In this document: positions 53,443-60,283 of the stretch, one piece after another
How positions within the stretch are numbered: the first letter of the stretch is position 1
Layout of the letters: each line of letters opens with the position of its first letter
Origin: Paenibacillus hemerocallicola
GTDB lineage: Bacteria > Bacillota > Bacilli > Paenibacillales > NBRC-103111
Reading direction: 5' to 3'
Assembly (NCBI RefSeq): GCF_006265175.1
Contig: NZ_VDCQ01000007.1
Span: 62,001-126,000 of the forward strand
Length of the DNA: 64,000 nucleotides
Program-made: the position numbers and the translations under genes
The notes under the pieces: model-generated
Databases searched by the model: none
Told to the model about the DNA's origin: nothing
The model's input: only the letters and a program-made list of their open reading frames with translations

Positions 53443-54705
53443 TTACTTTTTCGCCTTTTCCTCCTGAACCTTCAAGTTTATTTGCTCTTCCGCCTCCCTC
53501 AGAGCCGTATTGATATCTTTTTTTCCGTCGGCGATGTCGTTGAACGCTTGATTCAATATCGGGTTCGCCACGTAGTCATACTGCTCGATTACTTTGACGG
53601 CGGCTTTCCCTGCGAAATCGGCCTGCACATTTTTTCCTGCCGAGCTGGCCGTATTGACGCCGTATTGCTTCTGGATTTCAAGAACGCTGGAGCCGACGAC
53701 GAGCGCCGCGTCCCGGGCAATGGCCGTTTGAATCTCGTCGGAGTAATACAAGGCCAACACTTGGAAGGCCGCGTCTTTGTTTTTGCTCGTCGAGGCAATC
53801 GACAGCATGGAGCCGAGCAAGTCGGGCACAAGCCTGTTTTCGAACGTCGGCGCGACCACATAGTCCCACTCGAGACCGGGCACCGGATTGCGCAGCAGCC
53901 AGGAGGAATTGTTCAGCAACATCGCCGTGTTTTGGTTTTTCGCGAAAAGATCGCGGGCGTTTGCCGTCGTCCGGTTTCCGGGAATTTCATTAATCGTCTT
54001 CCAAGTCGAGGTCAGCTTCTGCCAGTCCGGCGTCGAGAGCTGCGCCTTGCCCTCTTTATCGAATACCGGGAGCTGCAGCTGGGACTTCAAATTGCCGTAG
54101 CCGGCCGTATTCAATCCGTAGTACTGGGTGCCGCCCTCGGTCCGGGTCAGCCTTCTGGCCAATCCGATCGCCTCTTCCCAGGACATCCCGCTTGTCGGGT
54201 ACGGGACATTGAATTTATTGAACAGGTCCTTGTTGTACAGCAATATTTTTACACTGCGGTCACCGGGTAACGCGTAAATTTCGCCTTTCGGACCGTAAGC
54301 CCGAATGCTTTGGATCAAGGTCTGATCGAGCTTGGTCAAGTCGAATTTGTTTGTGGCGATCAGCTCGGTCAAATCGTACTGGAGACCGACTTCGATAATC
54401 GGTCTCAAGTTTCCATTCGGCAGCAAAATGTCGGGGATGTCACCGGCGGCGATTTTGTCCTGCAAGGTAAGCTTTTCGTCCGAATAATGGACCGTAATGT
54501 GAGGCAGCTTCGCCCGGATCGCCGGCTCCATATATTTCGTAAACACCTCTTTGTAGGCGGCGGAAAGCTGGGCCTGGAGTTCGACCGGAGCCGGAGCGGC
54601 TTTGACGTCTTGTCCGGCCGGCGCTCCCGCTTCTTGTTGCGAGCATCCGGCAGCCGTCAAGATGGCCGCCAGCAGCGAGCCGAAAATCGTAAATTGTTTT
54701 TTCAT
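53443..54705 (-). CDS. Orphan family 1 solute-binding lipoprotein
   Basis: Lipoprotein of 420 residues. The signal peptide ends LLAAILTAAGC with a lipobox. The mature part has NKDLFNKFNVPYPTSGMSWE, LARRLTRTEGGTQYYGLNTA and a C-terminal NTALREAEEQINLKVQEEKA. It is paralogous to the SBPs at 12518 and 33097. It is first in the six-gene operon and has no permease genes near it. GGGAGG precedes the ATG. Its presence implies the operon handles an imported solute, using permeases from elsewhere. Confidence 0.9.
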   Translation of the reverse strand: MKKQFTIFGSLLAAILTAAGCSQQEAGAPAGQDVKAAPAPVELQAQLSAAYKEVFTKYMEPAIRAKLPHITVHYSDEKLTLQDKIAAGDIPDILLPNGNLRPIIEVGLQYDLTELIATNKFDLTKLDQTLIQSIRAYGPKGEIYALPGDRSVKILLYNKDLFNKFNVPYPTSGMSWEEAIGLARRLTRTEGGTQYYGLNTAGYGNLKSQLQLPVFDKEGKAQLSTPDWQKLTSTWKTINEIPGNRTTANARDLFAKNQNTAMLLNNSSWLLRNPVPGLEWDYVVAPTFENRLVPDLLGSMLSIASTSKNKDAAFQVLALYYSDEIQTAIARDAALVVGSSVLEIQKQYGVNTASSAGKNVQADFAGKAAVKVIEQYDYVANPILNQAFNDIADGKKDINTALREAEEQINLKVQEEKAKK

Positions 54706-54795
54706 TCGAGTATCCTCCCCATGGTCTGTGATGGCCGGCGTGACGCGAACCTGTTTGGGCTCGGCGGTTTTCCGGGCTTGTGTATGCTTTGAAAC

Positions 54796-54831
54796 AAAAA
54801 GGCATAGACTCGCGCTCGGCGATTCTATGCC
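54796..54831 (-). terminator. Terminator upstream of the SBP-led operon
   Basis: On the minus strand GGCATAGA pairs with TCTATGCC across a 15-base loop, followed by TTTTTGTTT. It lies 90 bp before the SBP start codon and far beyond the end of the Old Yellow Enzyme gene. It may be an attenuator for the operon. A weak -10-like TATAGG lies upstream, near 54865. Confidence 0.65.
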
Positions 54832-54925
54832 CCATTGGAATGGTCGACATCCGGTTTTAAAACCTATAATTTCAATATGTTTTATTGGATATTTAAACTA
54901 TAACAGGTTCGCACCGGCTCCGTCC

Positions 54926-55348
54926 ATGTCAGAACTTGTCCAATACCGTTTGTCATTTTTTGACCTTTTTCCGCATCGACGGTTGTCACCGCCGGTCTGT
55001 CTCGCTTCTACTGCTAGCAAAGCAGTGGACGCCAGATTTGCGGCGGATCGCGATCCGCGGCGAAAATATTCGTGGGAACGGTTGAACAGACAAAACACGT
55101 CATCACGCCGCAAAGCGCAGCTTTTGCTTTCCCGGACGTCGGATTTGGCCAAGCTCGGCGCTTTTTTAAAAGTGGTCGATGCATTGACAATCCGTGGCGC
55201 CGAGCGGGAGAACAGAAAGGGAGAAAGCACCGGTAATTGTCTACTAAAAGGGCTGGATTACTTGGAGATGCATTACGCGGAAGGGATTACGATTGAGAAA
55301 GTAAACTCGTTCGTCGAAGGTTCATTTGCATTAAACGAGGGGACGTAG
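54926..55348 (+). pseudogene. Remnant of an AraC-type regulator
   Basis: The plus-strand frame from ATG 54926 encodes 140 residues starting MSELVQYRLSFFDLFPHRRL and ending in LLKGLDYLEMHYAEGITIEK VNSFVEGSFALNEGT. The last part matches the beginning of an AraC helix-turn-helix (ALDYIExHYAEPITLEKVA-type). The second helix-turn-helix is missing and the frame stops at 55346-55348. No SD precedes the ATG. It is divergent from the SBP-led operon, so it is probably the dead remains of that operon's former regulator. Confidence 0.45.
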
Positions 55349-55780
55349 TAAGCGGACAAATGAGCCTTCCACAGGACAAAATAAGCGGTGGTGTCTGCTA
55401 CGCTTGTATTACCCCAAGTAAATGTTGATTGGCGTAGATAAAGATTAGTTTCCTTTACGCGAAATAGGCAGGAGGAATCGTGGCAAACGGCTGCCACGTA
55501 CAAAAAATGACCCTTTTCGGGTCTTTTTCATTTTTAGGATTGTGAACATAGGTACGGTTCACCGTGAATGATGTTAAACTAAACTGCCCGTCCATCCGCG
55601 CCCCATGAGGGGACACCACGGAATAATGGAAATTCACTATGCAACCACTCGGTTCAAGCTATTTCCAGGGCAGTTGAGAAAAGCAGCCGAACACAAAATG
55701 CCGGCTGCCTTCAAATGCCTCAATGAGCTATCGTCCTACGTCTTTCGAAATGTGTAGTATGTCGCTAAACGAACGGGGAT
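55349..55780. other. Intergenic region with two hairpins
   Basis: It holds a small inverted repeat GTGGCA-AACGGC-TGCCAC (55480-55497) and the terminator at 55503-55528. Otherwise no coding signal: short frames only, no SD. It is likely more remnant sequence following the AraC fragment. Confidence 0.55.
55503..55528. terminator. Bidirectional terminator near the end of the Old Yellow Enzyme gene
   Basis: GACCC/GGGTC stem around TTTTC (55509-55513 and 55519-55523), flanked by A6 on the left and T5 on the right. Able to end the minus-strand Old Yellow Enzyme transcript and any plus-strand one. Confidence 0.65.
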
Positions 55781-56821
55781 TTAAAAAAGTGTTTTCATTG
55801 CCTCAGCCGAAAAGGGGGCCAATTCGTCTATTCGACCGTCGCGAATCTTGTTTGCCCAAGCAGGATCAACCAGTAATGCCCGGCCTACGGCTACCAGGTC
55901 AAATTCTTCACGTTCGAGTCTCTCGATCAGCCCGTCGATCTTGACATTACTGGCCCCCTTTCCTTCCGTAAAAAGACCCGAAACATCACCATCAAGGCCA
56001 ACCGATCCAACCGAAATGGTCGGTTTCCCAGTCAGCTTTTTTGTCCATCCAGCAAGATTTAGATTTGAGCCTTCGAATTCAGGTTCCCAGAAACGGCGAG
56101 TGGAGCAGTGGAATATATCGACACCCGCATCGACTAATGGCGCCAAAAACTGCTCCAGCAGTGCCGGTGTTTCAGCCAATTTCGCCGAATAATCACTCCC
56201 CTTCCATTGCGAGAAACGGAGCTGGATCGGGAATTCCGGTCCGACGGCCCGGCGGCAAGCTTCGATGACCTCCACCGCAAAGCGGGTGCGCGCAACCATA
56301 TCGCCACCATAGCTGTCGGTGCGCGGGTTGGTTTTCTCCCAGAAAAATTGGTCGATCAAATATCCATGCGCACCGTGGAGTTCGATGCCGTCAAAGCCAA
56401 GCCGCTTGGCTTCATATGCTGCCTGTGCGAAGGCTTGGACAATAGCCGCGATTTCCGATTCCGTATAATCCCCGACATGGCCTCGCGCTCCCATATGCCA
56501 AATCTGCGGTAAGATCCGTCCGCCCGCCTCATGTACCGCGGTCACTACGTTTGCCCAGCCGTTTAACGCAGCCTCACCATAAAAGTGCGGTACATTGGCT
56601 TGATTGGACGAATCCGGATGATTGATCACCGTACCTTCAGTCACTATAAGTCCAACGTCGTTTTCAGCTCTGCGACGGTAATAGGCGGTTACATCCGAAC
56701 CTGGTACTCCGTCCGGAGAAAATTGTCGGGTCATCGGCGCCATTACGATACGATTAGTTAGTGTCAAATTCCCTATTGCAATAGGCTTGAACAGGGTCTG
56801 AACGGATTGAGAAGAATTCAT
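55781..56821 (-). CDS. Old Yellow Enzyme-family NADH:flavin oxidoreductase
   Basis: FMN-dependent ene reductase of 346 residues. TIM-barrel segments LFKPIAIGNLTLTNRIVMAP, GGRILPQIWHMGARG, IELHGAHGYLIDQFFWEKTN, DSYGG and AVGRALLVDPAWANKI are all present. The His-x-x-His pair of substrate binding lies in the HGAHG segment. GGAGG precedes the ATG. It is downstream of a TetR gene, with a matching operator near 56984. This layout is typical of NemA/NemR-like electrophile response; reduction of quinones or nitro compounds is plausible. Confidence 0.92.
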   Translation of the reverse strand: MNSSQSVQTLFKPIAIGNLTLTNRIVMAPMTRQFSPDGVPGSDVTAYYRRRAENDVGLIVTEGTVINHPDSSNQANVPHFYGEAALNGWANVVTAVHEAGGRILPQIWHMGARGHVGDYTESEIAAIVQAFAQAAYEAKRLGFDGIELHGAHGYLIDQFFWEKTNPRTDSYGGDMVARTRFAVEVIEACRRAVGPEFPIQLRFSQWKGSDYSAKLAETPALLEQFLAPLVDAGVDIFHCSTRRFWEPEFEGSNLNLAGWTKKLTGKPTISVGSVGLDGDVSGLFTEGKGASNVKIDGLIERLEREEFDLVAVGRALLVDPAWANKIRDGRIDELAPFSAEAMKTLF

Positions 56822-56983
56822 ACAAAAACCTCCATGTTAAATTATGCAAATAAATCTCTGCAACAGATTAGCAGTTTCGCTAAAAGAATTACAATCCGCA
56901 ACTTGAATTTGGATTTATGCTCCTGCCCGGAGAACCACCTCCTTCATCTCCCTTTATCGTTCATTTATTACCGCTTCACATTA

Positions 56984-56999
56984 TTGACTACACAGTCAA
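56984..56999. promoter_or_regulatory. TetR operator, copy 1 (upstream of Old Yellow Enzyme gene)
   Basis: TTGACT-ACAC-AGTCAA, 6-bp arms; extended matches give TTATTGACT-N4-AGTCAAAAA. It lies about 165 bp upstream of the start codon. It equals copy 2 read on the other strand, apart from the last bases. Confidence 0.75.
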
Positions 57000-57008
57000 A
57001 AACTTCGT

Positions 57009-57051
57009 AAAAAAAGGAGCGGAGGGCTATCTTTGCAAGAGAACCGCCTCC
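57009..57051 (-). terminator. Terminator of the tetR gene
   Basis: On the minus strand GGAGGCGG pairs with CCGCTCC (one bulged G) followed by seven T. It lies about 75 bp past the tetR stop codon and upstream of operator copy 1, so the Old Yellow Enzyme gene probably has its own promoter. Confidence 0.55.
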
Positions 57052-57090
57052 TCGCCTTGTCTTTGTTATTATTTCTTTACCGTTAATCCC

Positions 57091-57112
57091 TTATTGACTG
57101 TGTAGTCAATAA
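57091..57112. promoter_or_regulatory. TetR operator, copy 2
   Basis: TTATTGACT-GTGT-AGTCAATAA, 9-bp perfect arms. It lies 15 bp past the tetR stop codon and 92 bp from copy 1, compatible with DNA looping. Confidence 0.75.
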
Positions 57113-57126
57113 CTTCACAAAAAAAA

Positions 57127-57705
57127 TCAAGGGGCGATCATCGCCAAAGAAGTACGTAAGACCGCATCGATACGCTCCCGCGAAGCACCCGACTTCTCCA
57201 TGATTTTTGCGCCGAGCAGAGCGTTGTTCAGATAAGCCGCAAGTTCTTTACTGGTACGACGGGTCGTAATCATCTGCTGCTCCTGACCGCTGCGGATGAT
57301 CTTCTCAAGTATTTGTTCGACTTCGGCAAACATCAACTCTACTTCGCGAGTTACCTCTTCGTCATCGGTTCCTTCCAGCGCGGAGTTTACCATAAGACAT
57401 CCTCGACCGATTGTTTCGTCACCATGGCATAGCGTAACGTCGACAATGGCCTCAAGCTTTTTTAAGGGTGGCGCTTCCTGAGAAGCCAATTTTTCCAGCA
57501 CGAATACACTCTGTTCGCGATACAGCGCCAATGCCTTCAAAAACAAAGCCCGCTTGTCTTTAAATACGCAATAGAAACTTTGCTTCTTAACCTGCGTCGT
57601 GCGGGTTAAATCTTCAAAGGAAGTCCCCTTATAGCCTTTTGTCCAGAATACTTCCATGGACTGGTGAAGTGCACGATTGACATCAAATTCTCTTGGTCTG
57701 CTCAT
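57127..57705 (-). CDS. TetR/AcrR-family transcriptional regulator
   Basis: Repressor of 192 residues. HTH region: FDVNRALHQSMEVFWTKGYK, GTSFEDLTRTTQVKKQSFYC and VFKDKRALFLKALALYRE. The C-terminal ligand domain has GRGCLMVNSALEGTDDEEVT, as in NemR/AcuR-like regulators. One palindrome of the same design lies just before its start (57722-57743), another just after its end and a third before the Old Yellow Enzyme gene. It therefore likely represses itself and the ene reductase until an electrophile binds. Confidence 0.92.
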   Translation of the reverse strand: MSRPREFDVNRALHQSMEVFWTKGYKGTSFEDLTRTTQVKKQSFYCVFKDKRALFLKALALYREQSVFVLEKLASQEAPPLKKLEAIVDVTLCHGDETIGRGCLMVNSALEGTDDEEVTREVELMFAEVEQILEKIIRSGQEQQMITTRRTSKELAAYLNNALLGAKIMEKSGASRERIDAVLRTSLAMIAP

Positions 57706-57721
57706 AGCAACATGTTATCAG

Positions 57722-57743
57722 TTATTGACCGCGAAGTCAAAAA
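57722..57743. promoter_or_regulatory. TetR operator, copy 3 (tetR promoter)
   Basis: TTATTGACC-GCGA-AGTCAAAAA, same spacing and arms as the other two copies with three changed bases. It is 16 bp upstream of the tetR start codon, so binding should block its own transcription. Confidence 0.75.
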
Positions 57744-58232
57744 TTGTTTCAGCGCCCCTTCCAACCTTCGTGTGCCTTGGCCCGTGCATTTGCCCCCGGC
57801 TTCCTTGGTAAAATCGGGACGCCAGCTTGCTCCTGATTTCGTTCGCCAAAATCGCCGGCGTCACCCCGAGCGTCAAATCGATCACGATAAACGCTCCGTT
57901 GTACAGCAACGTGTTCCGCGTGATTCGCCAGGACCGCTCCGCCTCTACTCACCAATAAACCGACCTGACATTTATAGTTTTCAGACCTGTTCCGGTATTG
58001 TTTACCTTCCGGGAGGGTACACTACAAAAAAACTTTCAAAAAAACGGCTGATGAACCGATCGCGAATCATGAGCGCACACGACAAATTGCAACATCATAT
58101 CGGACCGGAATCGGTAACACCGAAGCCATTTATTGTCCCCCTTTGTCACATTTATCGCGTCAGTCGCCATACAAGTCGAATCCGTCAAGCCCGACGCGGT
58201 TCCGCCCGCCATTTCCCACGCGCGTTCCCCCG

Positions 58233-58261
58233 TTGCCGGGCCCGGCTTTTTCCCGTACAAT
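58233..58261 (+). promoter_or_regulatory. Promoter of the anchored FAD oxidoreductase gene
   Basis: TTGCCG at 58233-58238, 17 bp, TACAAT at 58256-58261. The start codon at 58313 lies about 45 bp past the expected transcription start. Confidence 0.65.
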
Positions 58262-58312
58262 AGAGGCTGTAATCACGCTCTCGTCGTATAAGTCGTCAAG
58301 GAGTTGCATCAA

Positions 58313-60148
58313 GTGAAAAAAACGGTTTGGGTTGGAGCGCTGCTCGTGATCGCGGCCGCGTTGTCCATTGCGGGTTACCGATATATGGCGGACCGCAAGG
58401 CGGATCTGGTCATCATCGGCACGGAGCTGGAAGGCATGTACATGGCCAGGCGGGCGCATGACCTTGGGCTGGACGTCACCGTGCTGGAGACGGACGACGG
58501 CGTCGGAGGACAGCTGCTTCGGGGCGAAATGATTTATTTGGACGAAACGTTCGACGATAAAGGAAATTCATTGGTGCAAGGCTCGATCAAGCAGCTGTTC
58601 CAGGACTACTATGCCGGGAACATTCGCAAGCTGAAAGATTTCCAGACCTATTTCAACGGATTGGTACGAGGAATACCGATCATCCGGCAGGCCACCCTGA
58701 CCGCGGCCGAGAAAGAGAACGGCGCGATCCGCTCGCTGACGTATCAGAACGGCAAAGGTCGCACCCGGACGATCGAAGCGGATTATTTCGTCGACAATAC
58801 CGACAACGGGGCGCTGGTCAACCTGCTCGGAGTCGAGAGAAAGCCTGGACTGGAAGCGCTTTACCAAAATCCGCAAAAAGAATATATGAGCGCGACGTAT
58901 ATGATGAAATTCAAAAACGTCGACTGGCAAACGTTTTACGGCCAATTTTGGAAAATGAACAAAGCCGAGCGGATGACGATGTACGGTCCGGAAACGTACG
59001 TGGACGCCAATATCGCCTACGGCTTTCCGCCCATCGTCGCCCGTTATGAGCCGAAAAACCCGGACAAGGTCAATTTGCGGGGACTTAACATTTTGAATCA
59101 GAAGGACGGGGAAATTATCATTAACGCGCTTCAGGTGTACGACGTCGATCCGAGCGACCCGGAGACGGTCGCGCGGGCGATGAGCTACGCCCGGGAGGAG
59201 ATGCCCCGGATTCGCGACCATCTGAAGAAGCACATTACCGGATTTCAAAATCTGGAGTTGAACGGCGAGCCGGAATATTTGTACATCCGCGAATACGACC
59301 ACTATCCGACCGAGTACACGCTGGAAGCTTCCGATTTGCTCGGCGGCGATATGTTCTGGGACAACGTAAGCATCGGCGGCTATTTCATCGACATCCAGGG
59401 ATCGCGCTCCAACCGCGAAGGCTTCGCCATCGGACGGCCGGACAAATACGGGATGCCGCTCCGCAGCTATTTGCTCAAGGAAGCGGATAACGTCATCCTG
59501 ACGGGCAAGCTCGTCGGCGCAACGCCTGTCGCCTACGGCAGCGCGCGCATTCAGCCGAACGGTTCGCTCGCCGCGGAAAGCATCGGGGTGCTGATCTCCC
59601 GTCTGGAAGGCACGGGCATCGGTCTGAAGCAGGTTACACCGGACATCATGAGCGCGTTCCAGCAGGAAATGAGGGCATCGTACGGCGTCGAGCTTCAACC
59701 GGGCAAAGGCAACAATAAAATCGAAGGGATGTCCCCCGAAGATATCGCCGAGCTGAACGCGGGCCATATTACTTTGCTCGGGAACAAAAACCAAGCGAGG
59801 ACGCTGCCATTCATCCGCGTCTATTACAACAACAACGAAGTGAAGTTTACGGCGCATAAGCCGGTCATCGTCGACGGGAAGACATGGACGCCCGTGGAGG
59901 AGCTGATGAGCGCATTCGGTGCGCAGCGGATCCGGATCGATTTGGACCGCAACGAAATCCAGTATACGCGCACCGACGACCCCGACCGGGTGCGCACGAT
60001 ACTTGCTCCGATTCACATCCTGAACAATCGCGTGCTCGTCAACCTGCGGGAGATTAGCGACTTGTTCGGCTACAAAACATACTGGGACAATCTGAACCGG
60101 GTCATTACGATTTACAGCGACGAGCCTGTGCCGCAGCAGCCGTCCTGA
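58313..60148 (+). CDS. Membrane-anchored FAD-dependent oxidoreductase with C-terminal stalk domain
   Basis: Protein of about 611 residues. An N-terminal signal anchor (TVWVGALLVIAAALSIAGYR) places the rest outside the cell. FAD-binding segment ADLVIIGTELEGMYMARRAH, then VTVLETDDGVGGQLLRGE; the first glycine motif is GTELEG instead of GxGxxG. The body matches FAD-dependent oxidoreductases of the FAD_oxidored type. Residues from about 505 form a copper amine oxidase N-terminal-like stalk domain (KPVIVDGKTWTPVEELMSAF, NNRVLVNLREISDLFGYKTY). I start at GTG 58313, nine bases after AAGGAG. A possible role is oxidation of a wall- or polymer-linked substrate. Confidence 0.85.
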   Translation: MKKTVWVGALLVIAAALSIAGYRYMADRKADLVIIGTELEGMYMARRAHDLGLDVTVLETDDGVGGQLLRGEMIYLDETFDDKGNSLVQGSIKQLFQDYYAGNIRKLKDFQTYFNGLVRGIPIIRQATLTAAEKENGAIRSLTYQNGKGRTRTIEADYFVDNTDNGALVNLLGVERKPGLEALYQNPQKEYMSATYMMKFKNVDWQTFYGQFWKMNKAERMTMYGPETYVDANIAYGFPPIVARYEPKNPDKVNLRGLNILNQKDGEIIINALQVYDVDPSDPETVARAMSYAREEMPRIRDHLKKHITGFQNLELNGEPEYLYIREYDHYPTEYTLEASDLLGGDMFWDNVSIGGYFIDIQGSRSNREGFAIGRPDKYGMPLRSYLLKEADNVILTGKLVGATPVAYGSARIQPNGSLAAESIGVLISRLEGTGIGLKQVTPDIMSAFQQEMRASYGVELQPGKGNNKIEGMSPEDIAELNAGHITLLGNKNQARTLPFIRVYYNNNEVKFTAHKPVIVDGKTWTPVEELMSAFGAQRIRIDLDRNEIQYTRTDDPDRVRTILAPIHILNNRVLVNLREISDLFGYKTYWDNLNRVITIYSDEPVPQQPS

Positions 60149-60180
60149 ATGTCACCTCTCCGACAGACGGACGGACGAAT

Positions 60181-60228
60181 AAAGAGGTCATGAAGACATA
60201 CGGATTCGTATGCCTCCATGACCTCTTT
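60181..60228. terminator. Bidirectional terminator between convergent genes
   Basis: A 12-bp perfect outer stem (AAAGAGGTCATG/CATGACCTCTTT) encloses a second 6-bp stem (CATACG/CGTATG), flanked by A and T runs. It ends the FAD oxidoreductase and the heparinase-like gene. Confidence 0.8.
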
Positions 60229-60283
60229 TCCGTCTAATCGGATCGTTCCGCATGCAGAGACCGGAAGTTTGTCTGATTCCGGG

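Larger units (their letters stand above)
57706..58312. other. Intergenic region between tetR and the FAD oxidoreductase gene
   Basis: It contains the third operator (57722-57743) and the promoter at 58233-58261. A minus-strand frame around 57718-57945 (LLYNGAFIVIDLTLGVTPAI, then LANEIRSKLASRFYQ) has realistic amino-acid usage but no start signal; I cannot assign it and treat it as possible remnant sequence. Confidence 0.5.

Noticed and set aside
57718-57945. Minus-strand frame LLYNGAFIVIDLTLGV as a gene
   Set aside because: It has no start codon with an SD, is interrupted upstream by a stop, and contains the TetR operator at its 3' end. Kept only as a possible remnant.
58568-60016. 482-codon frame antisense to the anchored FAD oxidoreductase
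   Set aside because: The sense strand has clear FAD and stalk motifs with a promoter and SD. The antisense frame has biased composition and no domain.
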